A DNA stretch of 64,000 nt from Candidatus Nitrospira neomarina (GTDB taxonomy: Bacteria > Nitrospirota > Nitrospiria > Nitrospirales > UBA8639), in assembly GCF_032051675.1 (NCBI RefSeq), contig NZ_CP116968.1, forward strand, positions 3,224,001-3,288,000. Reading direction: 5' to 3'. Every line of letters begins with the position of its first letter. Positions within the stretch are counted from its first letter, which is position 1. Both the position numbers and the translations under genes were made by a program. Below are positions 1 through 9,124 of the stretch, piece by piece. Under the pieces are notes generated by a model. It saw only the letters and a list, made by a program, of their open reading frames with translations, made no database searches and had not been told where the DNA came from.

Positions 1-379
1 GGGCATGTAACCCATCCACAATTGAAAGGGTATACTCCAAAGACTTGTTGGTCACAATAGCTTTTCTTCGGTCCTGATAATGATGAAGCACTTCCCAAAT
101 CCCAGGGTAAAACCGTGTGGTTTCCACGCAATGCTCTAGATAATGTTTCCGAAAAATCTCCAAGGCTTTTTCATATTGATCAAAATTTTCTTCTCCCACC
201 GATAACCGCAATAGCCGCTTCACCCCGTCACCCACAAAACTAAATATTTCTTCCCGTGATCGTAAGGCCAATCCCAAATCCCTTAGCGTAAGGTTTACCG
301 AGGTGGCAATATCTATTTTCGAATCGATCAAAGTTCCGTCAAAGTCAAAGAACAACACTTCCGCACGCCATGTAGTCAT
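1..379 (-). CDS. gph: Phosphoglycolate phosphatase-like HAD hydrolase (3' end outside window)
   Basis: This is the N-terminal part of a haloacid-dehalogenase-superfamily phosphatase; the reading frame runs off the left edge. The start is an ATG at 379. Residues 11-20 read FDFDGTLIDS, the HAD motif I in which the first Asp is the nucleophile and the second the general acid. The helical cap begins with a segment reading FVGDGVKRLL, as in Gph-type enzymes that dephosphorylate 2-phosphoglycolate. A TNKS stretch near the edge fits HAD motif II (Thr/Ser). Its start overlaps the stop of the upstream gene by ATGA, so it is probably translationally coupled. Substrate is inferred from family resemblance only; other small phosphate esters are possible. 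Confidence 0.8.
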   Translation of the reverse strand, partial: MTTWRAEVLFFDFDGTLIDSKIDIATSVNLTLRDLGLALRSREEIFSFVGDGVKRLLRLSVGEENFDQYEKALEIFRKHYLEHCVETTRFYPGIWEVLHHYQDRRKAIVTNKSLEYTLSIVDGLHA

Positions 380-930
380 TTTTGAACATCTTTCTCATTT
401 GTAAGCTCTAATTGTTGTATCAAAGAATTGAGCAGATTTTTTCTTTCCGGCCCAGATTCATTTAACTCCGCCCAACGAACAAAATCGACCAGACGTTGAC
501 GGCCCACATGTGGAGGCAATTGAGGCCCAACAATTTGCCACCGGTCCCCAACCGCCTTCAGATGAAAATATTGTATTTCACGATGTGGATTGGTCACAAA
601 CGTTGCTCGTTCCCAGTGCATCGTTCCAAACACCTCGAAGATTACGGGTATTTTGGCCTCTAACCCATTAATAACTTCCCATTGCGACACATCGTCCACC
701 ACATCATATCCAGAAATCACGACTACGTGTCCCCAGACCGGTTCTTCCAGCCAGGCCACAAAGGGTCTCACCACCTGCCAGGAATGCGCCTCCAACCGAA
801 CCCCTTTTTTATCGAGGGAAAGATATTTCTGTAAAATTTTGGTGGGATCTTCAGTGATATGGCCGCCAATGGCTTGAAGAGAGCTTGCACTGAACACCAC
901 CATACCCAAAACACACAGTAAGACCCGCAT
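376..930 (-). CDS. Exported protein of unknown function
   Basis: I do not recognise the family. From the ATG at 930 the product is 184 residues and begins with a typical signal peptide (MRVLLCVLGMVVFSASSLQA), so it is probably periplasmic. A longer frame from a TTG at 990 exists but would put 20 residues before the signal peptide. The mature part is a mixed alpha/beta sequence with many aromatic residues and a segment reading GDRWQIVGPQLPPHVG, somewhat like NTF2-type or DUF4864-like periplasmic folds, which I cannot confirm. It lies between a receiver-domain gene (22 bp or more upstream) and the phosphatase gene, which it overlaps by ATGA. Confidence 0.6.
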   Translation of the reverse strand: MRVLLCVLGMVVFSASSLQAIGGHITEDPTKILQKYLSLDKKGVRLEAHSWQVVRPFVAWLEEPVWGHVVVISGYDVVDDVSQWEVINGLEAKIPVIFEVFGTMHWERATFVTNPHREIQYFHLKAVGDRWQIVGPQLPPHVGRQRLVDFVRWAELNESGPERKNLLNSLIQQLELTNEKDVQK

Positions 931-1012
931 GAACCACGACAACAGACTCACAATGAATTTGGGATTGGCGATTGAGCCATGACCACACAAAAACCACTGA
1001 AGGAAACAGCGA

Positions 1013-1489
1013 TTATCCTTTGAACAGGATAACCAGAATTATCCCCAATAAGAGCCAAAGAGGAATGGACAACATTAAACCCCAGGCCAAGCCTTGCGCT
1101 GTTTTTAAGCGGCCTTTTAGGGTTTGTTTTTCCAACGCTTTCGTTACCCGCAACCTGACGTCCTCGAGATGGAAGGGTTTGGTAATATAATCATCGGCCC
1201 CACGATTAATAGCCTCCACAGCTGTGCCAATGGAGGGATGTCCAGTGATCATCAGAAAAATCACCTCATCATTTTTAACCTCCCGGATACGCCTCAACAA
1301 TTCCATGCCATCCATATTGGGCATAATCAAGTCCGCCATTATTACATCAAAGTCACCCTTACGATATTGTTTCAGGGCCTCTTCACCATTTTCGGCCATG
1401 ATGACGGTATAACCCAATGATAGCAAGAACTCTGACAAGGCTTCCCGAACTCCCTTGTCGTCATCCACCACCAAGATGCGCTCAGCCAT
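1013..1489 (-). CDS. Response-regulator receiver domain with C-terminal membrane anchor
   Basis: Residues 1-122 form a CheY-like receiver domain. The acidic pocket is at D9-D11, the phospho-acceptor is D53 in the MADLIMPNMDG stretch, the switch Thr is T82 and the conserved Lys is K104 in YITKPF. No DNA-binding or enzymatic output domain follows. Instead residues about 134-156 are one hydrophobic helix (Trp/Leu/Ile-rich) ending in a short positive tail, so the receiver would sit on the cytoplasmic face of the inner membrane. The start at 1489 has an AAAGGTGG-like ribosome site a few bases upstream. It heads a minus-strand run with an exported protein and a phosphatase; no histidine kinase is adjacent. 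Confidence 0.85.
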   Translation of the reverse strand: MAERILVVDDDKGVREALSEFLLSLGYTVIMAENGEEALKQYRKGDFDVIMADLIMPNMDGMELLRRIREVKNDEVIFLMITGHPSIGTAVEAINRGADDYITKPFHLEDVRLRVTKALEKQTLKGRLKTAQGLAWGLMLSIPLWLLLGIILVILFKG

Positions 1490-1550
1490 TTCTTTCCACC
1501 TTTTCCTTATCTGAGAATACCAACTAAAACGACAGACCTGAATGTTGAAA

Positions 1551-2240
1551 TTATGGTAATTCGATCACCACAACATCCGGCGGGATATCGAACGTCAGCT
1601 GACTGGACGAAAGACCCGTATTCGCCTGAATGTGGTCAAACATCACATGAGAGATATTCCCGCTCATCTCAAACAAGGTAATTCCCTGAATAAAATACGT
1701 ATCAGGAAAGAGTTTGAGCACAATTTTCTTGATAGTTGGAGGCGTTTGGCCAACAGGCTTAGGGACTAAGGTGAGACTAGGGAACTTTTCATTATCTTTC
1801 GAGCCCTCAGCGGATTCCAGAATCGTAAATTGCTGAGATAGATTTCCTGCCCCCTGCAAAAGAGCTAGAGGACCCTTGGACGCGGCCATTTGCGTAAGCG
1901 CCCCTTTGACTACCTGCTGATGCTCAGGGACATACATCATGACCTGATCACCATTCACATAAATCTGCTCCTCCGATGGGTGAAGATAATCCCATCGAAG
2001 CAATCCAGGTTTTTTTAAATAGAGCCGCCCTGAAGAGGTAAACCCCGTCGTAAATCCCTCAAGAATGGTTTCCTGAACAAAGTCAGCTTGCAAATCCTTG
2101 GTCTGAGCATAACGAGCCTCAACCTTTGCAACGATATCCTCCATGACGGAAACAGATGCGGCCGAGGTATCGGATACAGGCATTATAAAGGAAATAATGC
2201 CTAGAAAGATGGCTCCTCGCAGAACCGGCAATGACATCAT
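1551..2240 (-). CDS. lolA: Outer-membrane lipoprotein carrier protein LolA
   Basis: LolA is the periplasmic chaperone that takes lipoproteins released by LolCDE to the outer-membrane acceptor. The 229-residue product starts with a signal peptide (hydrophobic core about residues 8-22, cleavage near TSAA). It then shows the LolA pattern of a helix followed by YAQTKDLQADFVQE and a GRLYLKKPGLLRWDY strand segment, which line the hydrophobic cavity. Length is close to the family norm with a slightly long N-terminus. The start overlaps the ftsK stop by ATGA, implying coupling to ftsK, an arrangement common in many bacteria. Many Tol and Pal lipoproteins elsewhere in the window would be its cargo. 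Confidence 0.9.
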   Translation of the reverse strand: MMSLPVLRGAIFLGIISFIMPVSDTSAASVSVMEDIVAKVEARYAQTKDLQADFVQETILEGFTTGFTSSGRLYLKKPGLLRWDYLHPSEEQIYVNGDQVMMYVPEHQQVVKGALTQMAASKGPLALLQGAGNLSQQFTILESAEGSKDNEKFPSLTLVPKPVGQTPPTIKKIVLKLFPDTYFIQGITLFEMSGNISHVMFDHIQANTGLSSSQLTFDIPPDVVVIELP

Positions 2241-4621
2241 CCTATCTCCGACGTAACAGTACTTCGAGCGAGAACCTCTCGTCTCCCATCACGCCCTGGA
2301 GCACTCACCAGACCTTCCTCCTCCATTTGCTCAATCATCCGGGCTGCTCGGGGATACCCCACACGCAAGCGACGCTGAATAAAAGAGGCTGAGGCCTGTC
2401 CTGTGGTCATCACCAATTCTCTTGCCCGCTCATAGGTCTCATCGCGATCCTGTTCATCCACCGAGGGTTCCTGGACGGACTCCAGGGCCACGGGGTCATA
2501 GACGGGAGTGGCTTGGGATTTCACCCATTCCACTACCCCACGCACTTCCTCATCCGAAACATAAGGACCGTGCAGTCTATTAATGCCACCGGTGCCGGAG
2601 GATAAAAACAGCATATCACCTTTTCCCAAAAGACTTTCTGCTCCATTCGCATCTAAAATGGTCCGGGAATCAATTTTGGAAGAAACCTGATACGCGATAC
2701 GTGCAGGGAAATTAGCCTTGATCAATCCAGTCACAACATCAACTGACGGTCTTTGAGTCGCCAAGACAAGATGAATGCCTGACGCACGGGCCATCTGAGC
2801 GAGTCGCGCTATGCGATCTTCAATATCCTTAGGCGCCACCATAATCAGATCGGCAAATTCATCAATGACCACCACAATGTAGGGCAACAGAACCCGCTCT
2901 TCTTGTGAAGACTCCAGCAGGGGGGCCCCTTCCTCCACATCCATCGATTGGCCTTTGCTCAGCTTCTTCACGGTTTGAAGTGGAGAACCCGTCTCCTGAG
3001 AATCGGTAACTTTTTTATTATAGGCATCAATATTCCGAACACCCAATTCCGCTAACACCTGGTAACGACGCTCCATTTCTTGTACGACCCACCCTAGCCC
3101 ACGAGCGGCTTCTTTGGGGTTTGTGATAACCGGTCGAATGAGATGGGGAATCCCATCGTACACCTGCAATTCCAACACTTTGGGATCAATTAACAGGAGT
3201 TTCACTTCGTCGGGATGGGCGGTAAATAAGATATTCAATAACAGGCAGTTCAGCCCCACACTTTTTCCTGACCCTGTAGCACCCGCCACCAATAAATGGG
3301 GCATGGTGCGGAGATCCGTCACCACCGGTCGCCCAAAAATATCTTTCCCCAAGGCCAAGGCCAGCTTTGAACGGGCACGGGTGAACGCCTCTGATGTCAA
3401 CATCTCTTTCAATCCAACCGTTTCCCGTTGGGGATTCGGGACTTCAATCCCTACGGTGGATTTTCCTGGGAGAGGAGCCACCACCCGAACTTTTAGGGCT
3501 TTTAACGCCATGGCCAGGTCATCAGCCAAATTCACAATTCGGGCGACTTTGATGCCGGGACCGGGAGCAAACTCATACATGGTAATCACCGGTCCAGGAT
3601 GCACATCTGTGACGCCTCCCTCAATCCCAAAACTTGCCAACGTGTTCACAAGAACTTCGGACTGAGATTTTAACACCGCATCGGTCTGATGAGCTGCCCG
3701 CGCTGCATGAGTATCCAGCAGATCGGTGGGGGAAGGCATTTGATAGGACTTGGAAATTTTCTTGCGAGAGATAAAGGTGTCGTCGACTTCCTCAATGAGT
3801 GGAAGAGTAGGCGTTATCTCGATTGTAGCTGGCAAATCATCTCTTTTTATCTTGGATAACTTGGACTTTGGTTCCAAAGTTTCTGAAACCATCGCACCAA
3901 TACCACCACGAGCAGCCAATTGACGATTAATTCGAATCGATTTATTCATTTTTGGTTGGAACTCTGCTACCCACCAGTCTCGCTCCCTCACCGATTCCAC
4001 CACAGTATTTTTGAGGCGTCCCAAAACATTCAGGAGAGTTCGAGCAATTTGTCCAATCGAAACCGGCACAAGCAAAAGAAAGGCAATGAGTAACAGTGCC
4101 CCAAGCATGATCGTGGCACCCGTGACCGCCAGGTACGATCCGAGCCCGGCCGCTACCCATTGTCCCACAACTCCACCCTGGCTTACCCCTAAGACATCCA
4201 TGTCGGATACTTGAGGCTGGCCTGAAAATCGAAGATGTAGCAGTGCGCTGAAAGAGAGAACACCAAGCAGCGATCCCAGAAGACTGCCGGACGTAATACG
4301 AAGTTTTTCTCCCCATAGGACGCTTAAACCCAACACAATGAGCAAGAATGGCACTACATAAGCCCCCCCTCCCGCCACAGTGAGGAGGGAAAACGCGAGA
4401 GTAGCCCCAATCAGACCTACAGCGTTTTCGGGAATGGAATTTGAGGAAGGTTGCTGGGCAAAAAGAATCGGGTCTGAAGGAGAAAAGGTTGCCAGGCTGA
4501 GCAGCCCAAGAATGCCCAAAGTCGCGACTAAAATTCCCACAACTTGTGTGGTTAAGACAGAAAATCCCTTGGTTTGGTCTTTTGTTGGCTTGGTCTTTGA
4601 ACTAGGGAAGATACTCATCAA
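2237..4621 (-). CDS. ftsK: DNA translocase FtsK
   Basis: FtsK pumps chromosomal DNA across the division septum and activates dimer resolution at dif. The 794-residue protein has four to five membrane helices in residues 25-200, then a short linker, about residues 220-300. The motor follows: an alpha/beta part, Walker A GATGSGKS at 448-455, and Walker B VVVIDEFADL near 583-592. The winged-helix gamma domain is at about 727-785, with the DNA-contacting RRLRVGYPRAARMIEQME segment. An acidic/Ser-rich insertion sits around residues 540-575, between the Walker motifs. The linker is short compared with E. coli FtsK, as in many SpoIIIE-like proteins. It overlaps lolA by ATGA. Confidence 0.96.
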   Translation of the reverse strand: MMSIFPSSKTKPTKDQTKGFSVLTTQVVGILVATLGILGLLSLATFSPSDPILFAQQPSSNSIPENAVGLIGATLAFSLLTVAGGGAYVVPFLLIVLGLSVLWGEKLRITSGSLLGSLLGVLSFSALLHLRFSGQPQVSDMDVLGVSQGGVVGQWVAAGLGSYLAVTGATIMLGALLLIAFLLLVPVSIGQIARTLLNVLGRLKNTVVESVRERDWWVAEFQPKMNKSIRINRQLAARGGIGAMVSETLEPKSKLSKIKRDDLPATIEITPTLPLIEEVDDTFISRKKISKSYQMPSPTDLLDTHAARAAHQTDAVLKSQSEVLVNTLASFGIEGGVTDVHPGPVITMYEFAPGPGIKVARIVNLADDLAMALKALKVRVVAPLPGKSTVGIEVPNPQRETVGLKEMLTSEAFTRARSKLALALGKDIFGRPVVTDLRTMPHLLVAGATGSGKSVGLNCLLLNILFTAHPDEVKLLLIDPKVLELQVYDGIPHLIRPVITNPKEAARGLGWVVQEMERRYQVLAELGVRNIDAYNKKVTDSQETGSPLQTVKKLSKGQSMDVEEGAPLLESSQEERVLLPYIVVVIDEFADLIMVAPKDIEDRIARLAQMARASGIHLVLATQRPSVDVVTGLIKANFPARIAYQVSSKIDSRTILDANGAESLLGKGDMLFLSSGTGGINRLHGPYVSDEEVRGVVEWVKSQATPVYDPVALESVQEPSVDEQDRDETYERARELVMTTGQASASFIQRRLRVGYPRAARMIEQMEEEGLVSAPGRDGRREVLARSTVTSEIG

Positions 4622-4696
4622 AAAATCCTACCATAAGTGTTTCTATCGAGCAAACAACCCTTACGCATACGACAAGGCTACAAAATCCTGGAGATA

Positions 4697-5512
4697 TTAA
4701 GAAGCGGAGGGCAGCATTCCGTCATTGAGCGCTTCAGTTAAATGCTGAAACTCCCCCACCGACAGCGTTTCCGCTCGCCTGGTTAAGGTAATGCCTGTAC
4801 GCTCTTGAGCACTTTCTAGACAGGTCAAAGAAAAACCCGCTCCTCGTAATGCGTTGAGGAGGGTTTTTCGGCGTTGCCCAAAGGCCGCCCGCACCACCAA
4901 AGCAAACATGTCGGCTTCCTGAACAGAATAAGACTGATGAACACGAATATCCAACCGTACTACTCCCGAATCTACATCAGGAACGGGGCGAAAGCATTTT
5001 CGAGACACGGGGAAACCAAAACGGACATCAGCCAGGCGTTGGGCCATGACGGATAGCACACCATAATCTTTAGTATTGGGTTTGGCAGTTAACCGCTTGG
5101 CGACTTCCAGTTGCACGGTTAGGACCATTCGAAGGATCTTAGGCCGGGCTTCCAACAATCGAAACATAATGGGCGTTGAAATGTTATAGGGCAGATTAGC
5201 CACTACTACAGCGGGCTCTGGTAGTTGATCGAAGGGAAAACGGAGCGCATCGTGTTCTTGTATATCAAGGTTCGGACATTTCCCAAATTCCTCTTTCAAG
5301 AAATCCACCATACGGGGATCAACCTCTAAGGCTAACACCCGCTTCGCCGATTGGCATAACAATCTGGTCAACGCGCCGCCGCCCGGTCCAATCTCACAGA
5401 CATACTCATCAGGCTTAATGTCCGCCAGATTGATAATTTTTCGAAGCAAATTTGGGTCAATAAGAAAATGCTGACCGAGCCGTTTGCGCGGATAAGGAGG
5501 AAGGGGTGCCAT
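4697..5512 (-). CDS. rsmA: 16S rRNA dimethyladenosine transferase RsmA (KsgA)
   Basis: RsmA dimethylates two adjacent adenosines in the helix-45 loop of 16S rRNA during 30S assembly. The 271-residue product carries the family signatures in order: RLGQHFLIDPN near the N-terminus, the SAM-binding loop EIGPGGGALTRLL at 40-52, the acidic LEVDPR that contacts the ribose, and the catalytic NLPYNI at about 106-111. Length matches the family. The start at 5512 lacks a strong Shine-Dalgarno sequence, but no better start lies nearby. It is 75 bp upstream of ftsK on the same strand and may share its transcript. Confidence 0.96.
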   Translation of the reverse strand: MAPLPPYPRKRLGQHFLIDPNLLRKIINLADIKPDEYVCEIGPGGGALTRLLCQSAKRVLALEVDPRMVDFLKEEFGKCPNLDIQEHDALRFPFDQLPEPAVVVANLPYNISTPIMFRLLEARPKILRMVLTVQLEVAKRLTAKPNTKDYGVLSVMAQRLADVRFGFPVSRKCFRPVPDVDSGVVRLDIRVHQSYSVQEADMFALVVRAAFGQRRKTLLNALRGAGFSLTCLESAQERTGITLTRRAETLSVGEFQHLTEALNDGMLPSAS

Positions 5513-5573
5513 TATAATAGGCGGGGAGAAAAATGAGAGCGTTCAACCCGGCGCTTTATATGGAGAGGAACCA

Positions 5574-5891
5574 TCAGGGGATACCGGTGGTCTGAATGTC
5601 CTTAACCAACTTTTTAAGATGCCGACGGCACATGTCTACTTCATCGGCTAATTCATCAAACACATCGCCCACAAAATAGGTGGTTTCCAACCATTCCTTG
5701 GTAATGTGCTGAAGATATGCCTGACTCACGTAGGGTTCGAGACCATTCACCACTTTTCTCTTCCACTTGGTGACATGGTCTTTTCCCTGCACCGCATTGA
5801 GAGCCTTCTCCGCCTGTGCGTGAATAGTGGTGATTTCCTCTATTTGACTCTGAATATAGGCCAATAACTCTGAGGTTTGATCGGTCATCAT
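5574..5891 (-). CDS. Small helical protein of unknown function
   Basis: No family is recognised. The start is set at the ATG at 5891 because AAGGA lies about six bases upstream; an in-frame start 18 bp earlier lacks this. The 105-residue product is predicted soluble and mostly helical. It has a heptad-like acidic N-terminus and a central Trp/Tyr-containing segment (KEWLETTYFVGDVFDEL), with no signal peptide or membrane helix. It lies 80 bp downstream of fmt on the same strand and ahead of rsmA. A competing frame across the same bases lacks coding character. Confidence 0.6.
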   Translation of the reverse strand: MMTDQTSELLAYIQSQIEEITTIHAQAEKALNAVQGKDHVTKWKRKVVNGLEPYVSQAYLQHITKEWLETTYFVGDVFDELADEVDMCRRHLKKLVKDIQTTGIP

Positions 5892-5971
5892 TGGATCCTT
5901 TTCCACCAAAACGGGTCATACTGAGAACACCTGGCACCAGAACCCTGACGGTGCCAATTTTTACCACACGA

Positions 5972-6955
5972 TTACACCGCCAAATCGTCATGCTTCCCCA
6001 TTGAAAAGGTCATGCCGATGGTAACTCGATGGCCGGTTATATAGTCAGAAACGTGCATGCGTTTTTTATTTTCAGGTTGAATCTCCAAAAGGTTCAAACT
6101 TCCCTGACCAGTTTGGACACGAATGGCCTGTTTCGTGATGGCCGTAATGGTGCCCGGGGCCTGAGAAATGTCATGGGCGGGGTGCGGGTTATCTGGTTCT
6201 TGATCTTCAACTTGGACTTTCCAAATCCCCCAACGTTCACCCTCCAGGAAAGTATACACACCAGGCCAGGGCGACAGTCCGCGTATGCGATTGGCGAGGG
6301 TTCGCGCCGGCCGATCCCAATACAGCAACCCATCTTCTTTGGTCAAGATGGGCGCCATAGTCGCCGCCGAATCATTTTGGGGGATAGGGGGCAGTGTGCC
6401 CTCGATCCATCCACGTAGAGTCCTGACCAGAAGGTCTCCCCCAATCTGAGCCATTCGTGGAGCTAACTCCCCTGAGGTTTCGTCCTGCCCAATAGCAATT
6501 TCTTCCTGTTGAAGAATGGCTCCCGTGTCCATCCCTTCGTCCATAAGCATAATGGTAACCCCGGTCTTCACCTCTCCCTGGATCACAGCCCATTGAATGG
6601 GGGCAGCACCCCGATACTGCGGAAGAAGGGACCCATGCACATTCAGGCATCCCTTCGGGGGAAGATCAAGAATGGATTTGGGTAAAATTCGCCCAAACGC
6701 AGCAACCACCACCACTTCAGGCTCCCATGCTCGAAGAGTTTCCAATAATTTTGGATCTTTCATTCTTTCCGGCTGCACCACCGGGATATTTTGTGACAAT
6801 GCAAGCGCCTTGACTGGCCCTACTTGAATTTTCTTCCCACGCCCACTCGGTCGGTCAGGCTGACACACGACACCGACCACAGAAAATTCGGACTTCAATA
6901 ACTGCTGAAGGGTAGGAACTGCAAAGGCTGGGGTGCCCATAAACACGATACGCAT
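5972..6955 (-). CDS. fmt: Methionyl-tRNA formyltransferase
   Basis: Fmt formylates initiator Met-tRNA with 10-formyl-THF. The true start is the ATG at 6955 giving MRIVFMGTPAFAVPTL, the canonical N-terminus, with AAGGA about nine bases upstream. The frame extends further upstream but that part does not belong to the family. The 327-residue product has the catalytic Asn-His region NVHGSLLPQYRGAAPIQWA, the MDEGMDTG segment, and a C-terminal OB-like domain. Def (peptide deformylase), its usual partner, is not in the window. Confidence 0.95.
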   Translation of the reverse strand: MRIVFMGTPAFAVPTLQQLLKSEFSVVGVVCQPDRPSGRGKKIQVGPVKALALSQNIPVVQPERMKDPKLLETLRAWEPEVVVVAAFGRILPKSILDLPPKGCLNVHGSLLPQYRGAAPIQWAVIQGEVKTGVTIMLMDEGMDTGAILQQEEIAIGQDETSGELAPRMAQIGGDLLVRTLRGWIEGTLPPIPQNDSAATMAPILTKEDGLLYWDRPARTLANRIRGLSPWPGVYTFLEGERWGIWKVQVEDQEPDNPHPAHDISQAPGTITAITKQAIRVQTGQGSLNLLEIQPENKKRMHVSDYITGHRVTIGMTFSMGKHDDLAV

Positions 6956-7177
6956 GACTAATTTCCTTAACACCGGATAAAGAAGAAAATCAATTGAACA
7001 GAATATAGCTCGAAGACTCTTCAGGACAACAACTATCCACCCTGCTTGCGATTCCAAACCTCTTCTACTGCCATGACCACGTGCATTGACTCCCTTTCAA
7101 TTACTGTGATAGAAGCCCACGCGGGGGCACATTCGGGTATTTTCGATGCCTTAAATTATAGGAAATGGACCGCGAGC

Positions 7178-7933
7178 ATGGGTGGACATAGTCATTGGTC
7201 AACAATTAAGCGCCACAAAGGCGCACAAGATGCCAAGCGGGGGAAAATTTTTACCCGCGTAATCCGTGAGATCTCCATTGCCGCTCGTAGCGGCGGCGAC
7301 CCGGACGGCAATCCTGCCTTACGCCAAGCTATTGCGAAATCCAAAGAAGTGAATATGCCTGCCGATACGGTCAAACGGGCAATTCAACGAGGGACCGGAG
7401 AACTTCCGGGAATGCAATTCGAAGAGTTTATGTTGGAGGGCTATGGACCAGGAGGCACGGCACTTCTTCTAGAAATCTCAACCGACAAACGTAATCGGAC
7501 GGTAGCCGAAGTTCGAAATATTCTCACCAAAAATAATGGGACGATGGCCGAAGCTGGCGCAGTCGCCTGGCAATTCCAAAAAAAAGGGCTACTGGTCATC
7601 GAAAACCAGGCTGTGACAGAAGAACAACTATTCGAGCTGGCACTGGAAGCCGGAGCTGAAGACGTGAAACAAACTCCCAACGGATTTGAGATCATTTCGG
7701 AACCAGCAAATTTTGAAGCCGTCAAAGAAGCCATACAGAAGGCTCAGATTGAAACCAGTTTGTCCGAGCTGACCTTTATCGCACAAAACCACATCCAACT
7801 TGAAGGCAGAGATGCAGAGCAAGCCTTAAAACTCATGGATCTCCTAGAGGAGAACGAAGACGTGTCCAAAGTCCATGCCAACTTTGAAATATCTGACGAA
7901 TTGATGGAGAAAATGGCTGCCGAAAGTGCCTAG
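7178..7933 (+). CDS. yebC: YebC/PmpR family regulatory or ribosome-associated protein
   Basis: YebC/TACO1 proteins are described as transcription regulators (PmpR) and more recently as factors helping ribosomes through proline-rich stretches. The start at 7178 gives MGGHSHWSTIKRHKGAQDAK, the signature N-terminus; upstream sequence in the same frame is not family-like. The 251-residue product has the conserved RNRTVAEVRNILTKNNG segment in domain 2 and an acidic C-terminal domain. Fmt is divergent on its left, with starts about 220 bp apart. YebC genes often sit directly before ruvC-ruvA-ruvB; here ruvA follows but ruvC does not. Confidence 0.94.
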   Translation: MGGHSHWSTIKRHKGAQDAKRGKIFTRVIREISIAARSGGDPDGNPALRQAIAKSKEVNMPADTVKRAIQRGTGELPGMQFEEFMLEGYGPGGTALLLEISTDKRNRTVAEVRNILTKNNGTMAEAGAVAWQFQKKGLLVIENQAVTEEQLFELALEAGAEDVKQTPNGFEIISEPANFEAVKEAIQKAQIETSLSELTFIAQNHIQLEGRDAEQALKLMDLLEENEDVSKVHANFEISDELMEKMAAESA

Positions 7934-8213
7934 GAGGCTGTTCATTATTAGACTGATCTATTGCGGAAGCGCTGGGTTTCTCCAGATCTTCAGATCCGTT
8001 TCGTCCAACTACCCAACCATTCGCCTCACACGTTCAAAACGCCTGACTCAAACAAATAGAGCCTCGTTATGATCGCTAATCTCGGACAGGCTCTCTGCCT
8101 TCTGGGTTCCACTCTGCTCTTCCTTGGCATTATCCTTCAAAATTCCTACTCTGCCCCTTTACAATCCCGACCATCCCCTCACCATTTGCAGACAGTATGA
8201 GTTTCGCACAATC

Positions 8214-8825
8214 ATGATCGCCTCCCTGTCAGGAACCCTCGTTTCAAAAACACCGCAAGACGCCGTAATTTCTGTGCAGGGCGTGGGCTATCATGTGTTT
8301 ATTGCCCTTTCCACCTATTTCAGCCTTCCTGAAATCAATTCCACAGTACAAGTTTTTGTCTCCACCCACTTACGGAATGACACTATTCAGCTTTTTGGAT
8401 TTTCCACCACTGAAGAGAAACAAGCTTTTTCACTTCTTACCACCATCAGCGGCGTCGGACCGAAACTCGCCCTGAGTGCGTTATCGACCCTTTCCATCCC
8501 AGATTTATGTACAGCTATTGAAACCGGTGACCTTGAAATCTTAGGTTCCATCCCCGGAGTTGGGAAAAAATCGGCGAGTCGAATCGTTCTGGAGTTAAAA
8601 GACAAAACCAATCGCATCATGCTCCCTGATTCCCACAAACCCTCACCGGCCCCGACTGAACCGACCAACTTTCTTCAGGAAGAAGCCGCCTCCGCCCTCA
8701 TCAATTTGGGATATCGCGCCCCAGAAGTCAAAAAAGCCATGAATCTGGCGACGGCTAAATTGGACGAAGCGTACGAACTCGAAGACCTCATCCGCACCAC
8801 CCTCAAGGAATTAGCTAAAGGTTAA
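8214..8825 (+). CDS. ruvA: Holliday junction branch-migration protein RuvA
   Basis: RuvA binds four-way junctions as a tetramer and loads the RuvB motor. From the ATG at 8214 the product is 203 residues: an OB-fold N-domain (MIASLSGTLVSKTPQDAV), then two helix-hairpin-helix motifs (GVGPKLALS and PGVGKKSASRIVLELK) that contact DNA backbones, and a C-terminal three-helix RuvB-binding domain (about 155-203). The frame is open upstream to 8124, but that part is not RuvA-like. No Shine-Dalgarno sequence is evident at this start. ruvB is not downstream, so ruvA is detached from its usual partners here. Confidence 0.95.
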   Translation: MIASLSGTLVSKTPQDAVISVQGVGYHVFIALSTYFSLPEINSTVQVFVSTHLRNDTIQLFGFSTTEEKQAFSLLTTISGVGPKLALSALSTLSIPDLCTAIETGDLEILGSIPGVGKKSASRIVLELKDKTNRIMLPDSHKPSPAPTEPTNFLQEEAASALINLGYRAPEVKKAMNLATAKLDEAYELEDLIRTTLKELAKG

Positions 8826-9124
8826 TTGAAAAAGTTTTTTTGTTAGGGGGCTACAGATTTTGGCCCCACAGAAATATTTGGGTTTTGGGCAAAGTCCCAG
8901 GTGTGATCTAAATGTGGAATCAGGGATTGAGAAAGACAAGGAACGTTATTGCGAAGATCAGGACATTAAATTATGCCATCAGAAATAAAAACCCATTACA
9001 CCACGGCATAATCCTTAGAATCCACTCAGTGGTTTTGCCACACCACAGAGACCAGACAGAGACTCAATCAGTTCATAAAGTTTTTGAGTTACTAAGTTGA
9101 AAGTAAGGCGGGAGGATAAACAGG
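8826..9124. other. Intergenic stretch without a recognised gene
   Basis: About 300 bp between ruvA and a convergent small gene. A GGGGC/GCCCC inverted repeat lies at 8847-8867, preceded rather than followed by a T-run, so it is not a standard terminator for ruvA. I see no coding pattern here. Confidence 0.5.

Noticed and set aside
3114-3665. 183-codon frame on the plus strand
   Set aside because: It lies wholly inside ftsK on the other strand and has no domain or ribosome site; a shadow frame.
5656-5991. 111-codon minus-strand frame overlapping the 5574-5891 gene
   Set aside because: It has no ribosome site, includes the fmt stop region, and its composition is unlike a protein; the other frame has AAGGA before its ATG.
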